Below are positions 46,109 through 54,161 of a DNA stretch of 64,000 nucleotides, in pieces. Every line of letters starts with the position of its first letter. The stretch's first letter is position 1. Made by a program: the position numbers and the translations under genes. The notes under the pieces are model-generated. The model did not search any database. It had not been told where the DNA came from and worked only from the letters and a program-made list of their open reading frames with translations. Origin of the DNA: Burkholderiales bacterium JOSHI_001 (GTDB lineage Bacteria; Pseudomonadota; Gammaproteobacteria; Burkholderiales; Burkholderiaceae_C); contig CM001438.1 of assembly GCA_000244995.1 (NCBI GenBank), positions 2,318,090-2,382,089 on the forward strand, written 5' to 3'.

Positions 46109-48535
46109 TTATTGGTACAAGGCGCCCTGCAGGCGTGACACTGCGTCTTTCATGCCGCGCACGCCACCGAAGTGGCGGGTTGCGATTTCGGAGGGGCTGC
46201 CGTAACGGTCAAAGGGCTGGACCTTGATTAGCTCGGACAGAGCGTTGAACTGGAGGATGCCGCGCTCGACGTAGCGGTCCAACAGCAGGGTCAAGATTTC
46301 GCGCGCCGTGTCGCTGTACTGGGCGAATAGGTTTGCAGCCTGTCGCCGGGCCTGTTCCGCACGTTGGCGGCGGGTCAGCAGTGGTGCGTTCCAGGCCAGA
46401 TGGCACAGCAGGTCGAACGGGTCTGCGTCTGGTTGCTCGCTGCTGGAGGCCAGCTCTTCGAAGCTGATGCCGCGCTCGGTCAGCTCGCGCAGCACTTCGC
46501 TGCGGGTGTCGGGATCGGCCCAGGCTGATTGCAGGGCTTCGCGCGTGGGGTACAGCGTTCGCACGGCGCGGCCTGAGTACTCGGTGTACTTCACCACCTG
46601 CAGCTTCTTGCCGTCGGTGTCCAAGTCGTACACCAGGTGGCCGATGACCTCGACCTCACCGCCGTCGATGTAGTACTTGCGGGGCTCGTCGTTGGGCTCG
46701 TTGATGACGATGCCGGTTCCTGGGCCGATCTGTTCTTCGGTCAGCTCGTAGGCCTCAGCAGCCGCGTCTTCCTGCTCCGCTGCTTCGGCTTCGGTCGCCA
46801 CTTCAACCAGCGCAATTTGCTCGCCGGCTTCATCGACCGTGACTTCCTCGATGCGAGCCGGGTCGCCGTCGAAGTCCGGATCGGCAAAGTGCCGGGTGGC
46901 CGTGCCGGTGAAGTCGATGATGTTGAAGTATTCCTTGCCGTAGTCCACTTTCAGGCGGGTTCCGCGCCCCACTATTTGCTTGAACTCGGAACGCGAGCCA
47001 ACCACGCGCGCCAAGACCACGTTCTTGACCATCTCGGCGTCCACGCCCGTGGTCAGCAATTGCGAGGTCGTCAAGATCACGGGCGTAGGCTTGTCCACGT
47101 CCTGGAAGTTGGCCAGGTGGGTCAGGCCGATGGCCCCTTCATCGGCCGTGACGCGACAGACGTAGTCGGGGTACTGTTGGACGAGGTCGCTGTTGAGGTT
47201 GACCAGTTCCTGGCGCATCTCGGCCGCGTGTTCCTGATCCACGCAGAAGATCAGCGTCTTGGCGAACCGGTCGGTGCCCTTCAGGAAGTCGGTGAGGTGG
47301 CGCGCCATGGCCCTGGTGCGCGAGCGCAGCGCCACCACACGCTCGAAGTCCTTGGTTTCGTACTCGTCGTCTGGCACTTCGCGGCCGAAGCGATCAAGCT
47401 CGTCCTTGCTCGGCCGCCAGCCCGCAGCATCCACGGTGGTGATGACCCGGTGAACGCGGTAGGGCGCGAGAAAGCCGTCCTCGATGCCTTGGCGCAGACT
47501 GTAGGTGTAGATCGGGTTGCCGAAGTAGTCGTAGGTGTCTCGCGAATCCTCGCGCAGCGGTGTGGCCGTCATGCCGAACTGCACGGCCGGCTCGAAGTAG
47601 TCGAGCACGGCGCGCCAGGCGCTCTCGTCCCGGCTGGAGCCGCGGTGGCATTCGTCGATGATGATCAGGTCGAAGAAGTCTGGCCGGTACTGCCTGAACA
47701 CATCGGCGCTGGCGTTCGTCAGGGCCTGGTAGATGCCGAAGTACATGTCCCGGCTCTGGCTGACATCGCCGCCCGCGATCTTGTGGCGCGCATCGCCAAA
47801 CGGCGCAAACATCTTCGCCATCGGGTCATCAACAAGCAGGTTGCGGTCGGCCAGGAAAAGAATCTTCGGGCGACGGTACTCGCCCGTGCGGTTCCAGCGA
47901 CTGCTCCAGAGGGTCCAGCAAATCTGAAAGGCCACACAGGTCTTGCCCGTGCCGGTGGCCAGGGTGGCCAGGATGCGCTTCTGACCGAGCAGAACAGCTT
48001 CGACAACGCGGTGGATCGCGATCTGCTGGTAGTAGCGTGGCACTTTGCCGGAAACCAGGTTGAAGGGCTCAAGCAGATGCGGTGCCGCGGCAGAGGGCAG
48101 GTGGACGCCTGCCGTCAGCCGGCCGAAGAGTTCTTCCGGGCTGGCATAGCGTTCGACCTCGCGCTCGGTGCCGGCCAGGTAGTCGATCTCGATGATGCGA
48201 TGCCCGTTCGTGGCATACGCAAATTTCAGCCCAAGGGCCTCGGCGTACTCGCGCGCCTGCTGAGCGCCGTTCTCAGCCGGCAGACCGGCCTCTTTGGCCT
48301 CGACGACGGCCAGCGGAAAGTCACGGCGATAGAAGAGGATGTAGTCGGCACGGCGCTGCTTGCCGCGTCGAACCCTGCCACCAGCGACGAAGATGCGGCC
48401 GTTGGTGAAGGTGCGTTGCTCACCGATGGCGAATGGGGCATCTGACCACCCAGCCTGGACGATCTTTGGTGTGACGAAATCGCGGCAGGTATCTGCCTCC
48501 GTCATTGCGCTGTTGTGGGCCGGCTCCCTGGTCAT
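46109..48535 (-). CDS. hsdR: Type I restriction endonuclease/translocase HsdR
   Basis: 808 residues. An N-terminal PD-(D/E)xK nuclease (RRADYILFYRRDFPLAVVEAKEAG) is followed by an SF2 translocase: ATGTGKTCVAFQ (Walker A), IIDECHRGSSRDE (DEAH-like), GMTATPLRED, and later helicase motifs ending with GRGTRLKVDYGKEYF. It cuts unmodified DNA after translocation. ATG 48535 is chosen for GAGGTAACC upstream; an internal ATG (48505) is also possible. First gene of the defence array. Confidence 0.93.
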   Translation of the reverse strand: MTREPAHNSAMTEADTCRDFVTPKIVQAGWSDAPFAIGEQRTFTNGRIFVAGGRVRRGKQRRADYILFYRRDFPLAVVEAKEAGLPAENGAQQAREYAEALGLKFAYATNGHRIIEIDYLAGTEREVERYASPEELFGRLTAGVHLPSAAAPHLLEPFNLVSGKVPRYYQQIAIHRVVEAVLLGQKRILATLATGTGKTCVAFQICWTLWSSRWNRTGEYRRPKILFLADRNLLVDDPMAKMFAPFGDARHKIAGGDVSQSRDMYFGIYQALTNASADVFRQYRPDFFDLIIIDECHRGSSRDESAWRAVLDYFEPAVQFGMTATPLREDSRDTYDYFGNPIYTYSLRQGIEDGFLAPYRVHRVITTVDAAGWRPSKDELDRFGREVPDDEYETKDFERVVALRSRTRAMARHLTDFLKGTDRFAKTLIFCVDQEHAAEMRQELVNLNSDLVQQYPDYVCRVTADEGAIGLTHLANFQDVDKPTPVILTTSQLLTTGVDAEMVKNVVLARVVGSRSEFKQIVGRGTRLKVDYGKEYFNIIDFTGTATRHFADPDFDGDPARIEEVTVDEAGEQIALVEVATEAEAAEQEDAAAEAYELTEEQIGPGTGIVINEPNDEPRKYYIDGGEVEVIGHLVYDLDTDGKKLQVVKYTEYSGRAVRTLYPTREALQSAWADPDTRSEVLRELTERGISFEELASSSEQPDADPFDLLCHLAWNAPLLTRRQRAEQARRQAANLFAQYSDTAREILTLLLDRYVERGILQFNALSELIKVQPFDRYGSPSEIATRHFGGVRGMKDAVSRLQGALYQ

Positions 48536-48551
48536 CACTGGTTACCTCTAC

Positions 48552-48953
48552 TTATTCGCTACCATTTGGCCATAGCTTGGCGAAGTCGAACGAAAGTTGG
48601 CGGTGATGTCGAATGGAAAGCAAGTACACGCAGGCGTTGGCTTGTGGAGAGGCATCCACCACCGTGTAGAGCATTAGGTAGTCGCCGTGCAGGTATTCAC
48701 GCAGCGCATCCGGTGCGCCGGCTGGCAGCGCGGTCAACTGCCCCAGCGCCTCCGCTGACTGAGGCGGGTTGGCGAGGTAGCGCCGCCCAATACGCGGGAA
48801 GCGCCGCAGGTTGGGGATGACGGTGGCGCGCAGCTCGGCCAGCAGGTCATCAAAGGCAAAGCCGGCGTCCGCAGCAACCAAGAACGCTTCGATCGCGTCC
48901 AGGCGCTCCAGGAAGCTAGCGGTCAGCTCGACCCGGTAAAGCGGGTCAGCCAC
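48552..48953 (-). CDS. RelE/ParE-family toxin
   Basis: About 133 residues starting with GTG at 48953, overlapping the antitoxin stop by 8 bases. VELTASFLERLDAIEAFL at the N-terminus and LREYLHGDYLMLYTVVD plus VYLLSIRHHRQLSFD at the C-terminus match the RelE/ParE fold. The open frame extends upstream with an Arg/Ser-rich stretch that is out of family and rejected. Likely the toxin of the pair with the Phd-type protein. Confidence 0.75.
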   Translation of the reverse strand: MADPLYRVELTASFLERLDAIEAFLVAADAGFAFDDLLAELRATVIPNLRRFPRIGRRYLANPPQSAEALGQLTALPAGAPDALREYLHGDYLMLYTVVDASPQANACVYLLSIRHHRQLSFDFAKLWPNGSE

Positions 48954-49293
48954 GCTTCTTGGTCGCGAGCTTGCCAGGGTTCGCAGGGTTGGACGCCTTG
49001 GCGGCAGCCTTGCGGCGCTGCTGAAGCTGGCCGATGGCTCCGTCAGCCTCAATGGTCCGGCCAGCCGCGATGTCGGCTAGGCCGCGCTTGGCATCGTCGA
49101 TCAGCAGAAGGTGGATGCGCTCCCGCTCCAGCCGGTGGTAATAGTCCAGCCGGTCGGCGTCGATCAGCGCGACGTAGCTCTCACCGTTCTTGGTGATGAT
49201 CTTCTCGGCGCCCGCCTTGGCCTGGTCGGCCAGCTCGGATAGGTTGGCACGTGCCTGGGTAAAGGGCACCACATCGCTGGCTGAAAAGCCCAT
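48946..49293 (-). CDS. Phd/YefM-type antitoxin
   Basis: 115 residues. The N-terminal Phd fold (VVPFTQARANLSELADQAKAGAEKIITKNGESYVALIDADRLD) binds the operator, and the C-terminal basic tail (QQRRKAAAKASNPANPGKLATKKRG) wraps the toxin. It is upstream of and overlaps the toxin gene. Longer than most Phd proteins because of the Lys/Ala-rich tail. Confidence 0.85.
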   Translation of the reverse strand: MGFSASDVVPFTQARANLSELADQAKAGAEKIITKNGESYVALIDADRLDYYHRLERERIHLLLIDDAKRGLADIAAGRTIEADGAIGQLQQRRKAAAKASNPANPGKLATKKRG

Positions 49294-49454
49294 TGCCGGC
49301 TCCAGAGGGGTAGATGACAGAATCCTGTGCAGTCTACGCCATTGGTCGGGCTTGGGTACACGGGATGACCCAGTAGCGAGGTGAGCGGGGCAGCTTCAAC
49401 GCCAATGCGAAACGACATCAGAGAGCGGACGCCTTCGGGTGCTAAAGGCGGGTC

Positions 49455-50309
49455 TCACTTCAGTGACAGATACCCCACAAGTCTGTCCCGTAGCTCGCTG
49501 ACCATGCGACGAAATTCCGGGGTCGTGCCGGAGAGATTTCGAGCGAAGGCCTCCCACTGTCGCTGCTTTCCGAGATCGGTTGCAAAGGCTTCGCTGAGTC
49601 CATCAGGAACCTCAGCAGGGATCGCGGTGGTCCGACGTGCAAACGTCGCAGCAATGGCGCGACGAAGCCGCTCCGGATCGACGTCGAACGCACCCGTCAG
49701 CATCCACACGTCGTAGTAGTCCTTCATGCGGCTGTTGGCCCGACCCAGGACCACCATCGCATGAAACTTCTCGGCGATGACCGTCTCGGGCGGATAGGCG
49801 CGCAGGTGAGGTGACGGCATGTCGAGAAGCACCGGAAGATCGATGTCCTCAACACCCGGCTCGACGGCATCGCCGAAGCCGATGTCCACCGTGATCTGAA
49901 TGCGTGCGCCGGCTAGAGCCGCAGTCGTCCGAAGACGCGAGCCGCCGTACTCAACCTCCTCGCGGATGGCCTCGATCCTCAGACCATTCAGATCGAAGCT
50001 CACCCCGTCGTCGACTTCGACCGCCATGATTTCTCGGAACGTCCCCAGCAGTGCATCTTCCGCCGCGTCCCCGAAGCCAAGCAGGTCTACGTCGCGCGTC
50101 GCGCGGTGCGGCTCATCGAACCAGGTGGCCAGCAGCATCGCACCCTTCAGCACGAAGCGCTCGCGGTGCGGCGACAGGCTCAGACGATGCAGCAGGCGCT
50201 CCAGCGCGTAACGCGTGAGCAATAACTCCATGGGCTGGCCGCGCGCATGCGCCAGGTTCAACAGGCGCTGGCGCACGGAGGCGCCGACGTTGCGGGGGCG
50301 ATCAGGCAT
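49455..50309 (-). CDS. AbiEii-type nucleotidyltransferase toxin
   Basis: 284 residues with the DUF1814 nucleotidyltransferase pattern: RFVLKGAMLLATWFDEPHRATRDVDLLGFGD (Lys-Gly and Arg-x-Thr-x-Asp-x-Asp), GVEDIDLPVLLDMPSPHLRAYPPETVIAEKFHAMVVLGRANSRMKDYYDVW. AbiEii toxins transfer nucleotides to RNA and stop growth during phage infection. The start overlaps the AbiEi gene by 8 bases, the usual order antitoxin-toxin. Confidence 0.9.
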   Translation of the reverse strand: MPDRPRNVGASVRQRLLNLAHARGQPMELLLTRYALERLLHRLSLSPHRERFVLKGAMLLATWFDEPHRATRDVDLLGFGDAAEDALLGTFREIMAVEVDDGVSFDLNGLRIEAIREEVEYGGSRLRTTAALAGARIQITVDIGFGDAVEPGVEDIDLPVLLDMPSPHLRAYPPETVIAEKFHAMVVLGRANSRMKDYYDVWMLTGAFDVDPERLRRAIAATFARRTTAIPAEVPDGLSEAFATDLGKQRQWEAFARNLSGTTPEFRRMVSELRDRLVGYLSLK

Positions 50310-50925
50310 CGCTGGTCAGCGCCATGACGTAGGGCTCCATCGTGGCCCACACGCCTGCGGCTTCGGCCTCGCGAGTGATCTCCGCAGGCGTGGCCTTGCG
50401 TTGGCGCAGCGCCTGGCGCAGGCCCTCGATGGCCAGCGCATCGCCCACGGTGCGGCGGTAGCGGAACAGGTCGGCGACCGTCTTGGCCACGCCGAACAAG
50501 GGCACTGACGTTTCCGCGATCTTCTTGTGCTCGACGCTGCGACGCAGAAGCTCGTCGGAGAACCGGGCGATGCGGATGGGTGGATAGGTGACCCGAGGGC
50601 GCCAGTCTTTGCGTCCGATGGCGATCCAGACCTTTGGCGGCATCTGGTCGGTGAGGCCGTGGAACGCAAGGGCCGAGGCGAGGCAGATGACGCCCTTGGG
50701 TACCAGTCGGGACGCTTCGGCCAGGGATTGCTGGGCGTCGAGCGCTGCATCGGGAAGCTGGTAAAGCCCACGGGCGAGGCGCACGACCTCGCCGGCGCGC
50801 TCCATGCGGCTGACCGTGGTGGCGGTGATGCCCGCTGCGCTGAACTCTGCCAGCCGCGTCATCCCTCGTCGCTGGAGCAGCGCCAGCGCCTGGGTGCGCT
50901 GAGTGGAGTTGTCAGAGGCGGGCAT
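50302..50925 (-). CDS. AbiEi-type antitoxin
   Basis: 207 residues. The N-terminal winged-helix (RTQALALLQRRGMTRLAEFSAAGITATTVSRMERAGEVVRLARGLYQL) represses the operon, and the C-terminal AbiEi domain (PPKVWIAIGRKDWRP, SVPLFGVAKTVADLFRYRRTVG) follows. ATG 50925 (MPASDNST) is preferred over a longer frame. With the downstream toxin it forms an AbiE-type IV toxin-antitoxin system. Confidence 0.9.
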   Translation of the reverse strand: MPASDNSTQRTQALALLQRRGMTRLAEFSAAGITATTVSRMERAGEVVRLARGLYQLPDAALDAQQSLAEASRLVPKGVICLASALAFHGLTDQMPPKVWIAIGRKDWRPRVTYPPIRIARFSDELLRRSVEHKKIAETSVPLFGVAKTVADLFRYRRTVGDALAIEGLRQALRQRKATPAEITREAEAAGVWATMEPYVMALTSDA

Positions 50926-51002
50926 GGTATGAATGCTCGGGCGAATCAAAGTAACGTCCGAGGATTTATACCACTCCGCAGCAGCCGTGACGAGCGGGCA
51001 GC

Positions 51003-52277
51003 TCATCGGCAATCGACTGCGGAGTCAGCCGCTCTTGTGGGATGTGGCTGCCGAGGCGGCAGCGGTGGCATCGCCTCGCGTGAAGGGCTCCACTGCCACA
51101 CTGGCACCGAAGGGTCGCACACCTGAAGGTACCGCCCGTTGTCCTCGATGCCCGCGTTTACGACGAAGAGCAAGGGTGCCGAACCTTCACAGTCGGTCAG
51201 CGTCGCGCTGGCCAGCGCGCCCCCCGCACCCAGGTTGTAGCGAAGCCCTTTCACGAAGGACCTCCCATCAGCGACGAGTCGCTCAATGAGCTGCTTCTCG
51301 TATCCGTCTTCGACCGGCAGCCAGTGCCGTGTCGTTGGCATCAGCGACAGCTCAACGATGGTCGGGATTCCCGCCGTTGAGACGCTGAAGGTCGCGATCA
51401 TCACCATGTGGATGTCATCAACTGCACCCCAAAGCGCCAGCGCTGACTCGAAGCGCCGGCCGAGCCGGCGGTAGAGCTGTTCGTCCAGTGCGAAGGCCTG
51501 GTCGGGCACATGCTTCACCATGGCCTTGAAGCCGTAACGCGCCGGCACGATCTCCTTCACCTCGGCGATCAGCAGCATCAGGTGCTGCGGCTTGCCGGGT
51601 GCAGCGATGGCTTGGGACCACTGCGCCATGCGCCTGGCGTTGATGGCGTCGCGTTGATCGACTGAAAACGCCTCTGGGATGTAGAGACGCGTACGCAGCG
51701 AGTCACCTCGCGCGATCTTGTTCTCCGCCGCCTGCAGCAGATGCTTGCGCACCGTGCTCCAGGTGCGTCTGCCCGCAAACCCCGGCTGCCAGCGCGTCAG
51801 CTCGGCCTGGTCCCAAAGGTAGTGCAGCAGCCCGCGCAGTGAAAGCTTCGTGCCGCTGCTGGCCACGCTGTCGCTGTCCCCGACCGCTGTCGGCATCGCA
51901 GTGCGGCCCGCGATCTTCGACATCGAGAAGTCGAGTTTCAAGGTCGTTTCACCCGTGGCCGGGTCTTCGGTGATTGCCGACCCCAAAACCTGCCCCAGGC
52001 CGGAGGACTCCGCAGGCGGCTCGTACGACGGACAGACGGGTGCATGGCGGCTGCCGGTGTCGGGCATGCGCTTGACGATGTAGCCCCGATCCGAACCCGC
52101 GAGGCGCGCCACGTACATCTCGATCCCTTCCGCCAGGCACATGCAGCGGGGCCGCTGGTGGACTGCATGGGCGTCGGCGATGGCCTCAGCAAACCCGTGT
52201 GAGCCGGCCTCGAAGCGCCGGCCGCCGATCTCGTAGACCGCGGACGGCGCCGCAATGCCGTGGAACGACGCTTCCAC
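51003..52277 (-). CDS. DUF1173 family protein
   Basis: 424 residues. The N-terminal CMCLAEGIEMYVARLAGSDRGYIVKRMPDTGSRHAPVCPSYEPP has a Cys-x-Cys, a His and a Cys that could bind zinc. A long helical and beta-rich remainder follows, with KMPDQ-like and DDIHMVMIATFS segments. DUF1173 genes are typical of conjugative elements with VirB-type systems. Function unknown. It follows the LPD7 gene by 10 bases and ends the transfer block, 78 bases from abiEi. Confidence 0.85.
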   Translation of the reverse strand: MEASFHGIAAPSAVYEIGGRRFEAGSHGFAEAIADAHAVHQRPRCMCLAEGIEMYVARLAGSDRGYIVKRMPDTGSRHAPVCPSYEPPAESSGLGQVLGSAITEDPATGETTLKLDFSMSKIAGRTAMPTAVGDSDSVASSGTKLSLRGLLHYLWDQAELTRWQPGFAGRRTWSTVRKHLLQAAENKIARGDSLRTRLYIPEAFSVDQRDAINARRMAQWSQAIAAPGKPQHLMLLIAEVKEIVPARYGFKAMVKHVPDQAFALDEQLYRRLGRRFESALALWGAVDDIHMVMIATFSVSTAGIPTIVELSLMPTTRHWLPVEDGYEKQLIERLVADGRSFVKGLRYNLGAGGALASATLTDCEGSAPLLFVVNAGIEDNGRYLQVCDPSVPVWQWSPSREAMPPLPPRQPHPTRAADSAVDCR

Positions 52278-52287
52278 TGGCTTGGCC

Positions 52288-53442
52288 TCATCGTGCCTGC
52301 ACTGGCGCCGCGCGGTCGCGCGTGCGCTGCATCTCGGGCGTCGGCACGGCGACAGGCCGCTGCGAAGGCGCTGCCTTGTCGTAGACCTTGACCTTCGGTG
52401 CCTGCCCGTCGCGGATGCGCTGTGCCAGTTTCTCGGTCGCGGCGGCCATCACCGCCGCGCGCTGCTTTTCGGGAACCTTCTTGGCGACCAGCACTGCTTC
52501 GATGGCGGCCAGCACGGCCTTGCGGCCGCCGCCACCCCGGGCCGAGCCATTCTCGGCCGGGGCCGTGACTGTGCCACTGCTTGCGTCCCGGGCCGGCTCA
52601 ATGCGGTTGACCAGGCGTGCCTCGCGTTCGCGCTTGAGCAGTTCCAGGTCTCCCGCGTTCGGCTCATAGCCGATGGTCTTGACGCCGCGCACCGAGGCTT
52701 CGAGCCAGACCATGCGCTTGAAGTCTTCGTTGCCCGACACGCGAAGCGCCCTCCAGTTGCGCGCTTCGGCCACGTCGACCATCGAGCGTGCAACTGACGG
52801 GCTGTTGGTGTCGGTGGCCAGGCGGAACGTCGATTCGGTGAAGGCCACGCGCGAGGTGTCGCCGCGGAAGCGGTACTCGGTGCGGCCGATGGTGACGTCG
52901 CCGACCGTCACCGGAGCGCGCTTGATGATGTAGCGGTCCGTCAGTGCGGATTCGAGGCGGGCGACGAGTGCGGCGCGTTCGGCCTGGGCGTCGATCTTCG
53001 CGATGGCCTTGGCATCGACTTGTTCGGACTGCGCAGGCGCCTTGGGGCTGCCGGGCATCGGTACGACATTCGTGGCCTCGCGCACCTCGTCACGCGCTGG
53101 CACGGGACCCAGGGGCCGATCAGGCGCCGCTGGGCGCTGTTGCCCACGCTGCCCGTCTCTTTGCCATTGGCCGTCGACCTTCTGGATCGGTATGCGCTTG
53201 CCGTCCTCGGCCACCGCGACGATGCGCGAGCTGCCGAGTTGATCGGCCTTGGCGACCATCTCCGGGAAGGTGTTGGCCCGGTACGTGACTTCCGCGAAAG
53301 GATCGCGCATCTCGTAGCGCTCGCCGGTAGTGTCGTTCGGCGTCTGGAAGCGCTCGATGGCCACGGGGGCGCGGTTGGCGGGCTCGACGGTACCGCCTTG
53401 GGCTGGCGCTGTCTGGCGGATGGGGGAGTTGTCTGCATCCAT
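52288..53442 (-). CDS. LPD7-domain protein
   Basis: 384 residues. The N-terminal half is low complexity with FQTPNDTTGERYEMRDPFAEVTYRANTFPEMVAKADQLG. The C-terminal LPD7 domain (SPSVARSMVDVAEARNWRALRVSGNEDFKRMVWLEASVRGVKTIGYEP) is a module found on large polyvalent and relaxase-linked proteins of mobile elements. Here it is separate from the relaxase, in the T4SS block. An accessory role in transfer is inferred. 32 bases from the OmpA gene stop. Confidence 0.8.
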   Translation of the reverse strand: MDADNSPIRQTAPAQGGTVEPANRAPVAIERFQTPNDTTGERYEMRDPFAEVTYRANTFPEMVAKADQLGSSRIVAVAEDGKRIPIQKVDGQWQRDGQRGQQRPAAPDRPLGPVPARDEVREATNVVPMPGSPKAPAQSEQVDAKAIAKIDAQAERAALVARLESALTDRYIIKRAPVTVGDVTIGRTEYRFRGDTSRVAFTESTFRLATDTNSPSVARSMVDVAEARNWRALRVSGNEDFKRMVWLEASVRGVKTIGYEPNAGDLELLKREREARLVNRIEPARDASSGTVTAPAENGSARGGGGRKAVLAAIEAVLVAKKVPEKQRAAVMAAATEKLAQRIRDGQAPKVKVYDKAAPSQRPVAVPTPEMQRTRDRAAPVQAR

Positions 53443-53474
53443 GGCGACCTCGCGGTGGTGGGTTGGGTGGGGGC

Positions 53475-54143
53475 TCAGGGTTGAGCGGCGGCGGTCGCGC
53501 TCAATGCGACCGGCAGTGCGCGGTACAGCTCGATCTCGACACGGCGATTCAGGTTGCGGCCCCCAGCGCGGGCGTTGTCGGCCACGTGGTCGCCGGCTGG
53601 CTGGTACGTCGCACGGATACGAGCCGGGTCTACACCCGCGGCTACCAGGTAGTCGCGCACGGCGGCGGCCCGGTCCCTAGCGATGCGGCTCTCAGCCGGC
53701 GCGTCGCTGGTGCCGTCGGTGCGCCCGCGAAGCAGGACCAGCGGCGATGCCTTGGCGTCTTCGACCAAGGCGGCGGCAACCTCTGCGGGGATGACGACGC
53801 GTGTGCTGCCGAAGTCGAAGCGCACGGTAAAGACGCGGTTGGCCTGGGCCTGGGCCTGGGCCTGGACCTGCGCCTGCTGACCCGTCGGCGCTTGCATCGC
53901 AGCCAGCAACTGCTGCCGCGCCGCGACGTTTGCCAAGGTGGCCGCGGTCATCTCCGCCACGCGGCCGGACTCAGTGGCCAGCAGGCGCGTGTTCTGCAGA
54001 TCGTTCTTGCAGACCTGCAGTTCCACGGCCATTTGGGAGTTGACCGGCCGCTTCTGCGACTCGTCCACCGTGGGCGGTTTCGGCGGCGAGCTGCACGAGG
54101 CGAGCACGAGCAGCCAGGGGATAAATGGAGTGGCGTTGCGCAC
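53475..54143 (-). CDS. OmpA-like lipoprotein of T4SS operon
   Basis: 222 residues. A signal peptide with lipobox (LVLASC, cleavage before Cys at about residue 17) is followed by a helical stretch (about 40-85), a Gln/Ala repeat (QAQVQAQAQAQAN) and an OmpA peptidoglycan-binding domain: FDFGSTRVVIP, GRTDGTSDAPAESRIARDRAAAVRDYLVAAGVDPARI, NRRVEIELY. It would anchor the transfer machine or outer membrane to peptidoglycan. It lies 18 bases after virD4 and is likely a VirB-associated accessory. Confidence 0.85.
   Translation of the reverse strand: MRNATPFIPWLLVLASCSSPPKPPTVDESQKRPVNSQMAVELQVCKNDLQNTRLLATESGRVAEMTAATLANVAARQQLLAAMQAPTGQQAQVQAQAQAQANRVFTVRFDFGSTRVVIPAEVAAALVEDAKASPLVLLRGRTDGTSDAPAESRIARDRAAAVRDYLVAAGVDPARIRATYQPAGDHVADNARAGGRNLNRRVEIELYRALPVALSATAAAQP
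53841..53876 (-). repeat. Hexanucleotide repeat inside the OmpA-like gene
   Basis: Four perfect GGCCTG units followed by two diverged ones (GACCTG, CGCCTG) encode the Gln-Ala run. Prone to slippage in multiples of two residues. Confidence 0.75.
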
Positions 54144-54161
54144 GGCAGTTCTCCCGCGTTC

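Noticed and set aside
46637-48445. 602-codon open frame on the + strand opposite hsdR
   Set aside because: Antisense to clear HsdR motifs; no recognisable domain of its own.
48954-49052. Longer RelE-type toxin starting at 49052
   Set aside because: The extra residues are Arg/Ser/Pro-rich and lie within the antitoxin gene; GTG 48953 gives the family start.
53841-53876. CRISPR-like repeats
   Set aside because: Six contiguous hexamers inside a coding region, without spacers; no CRISPR array seen anywhere.
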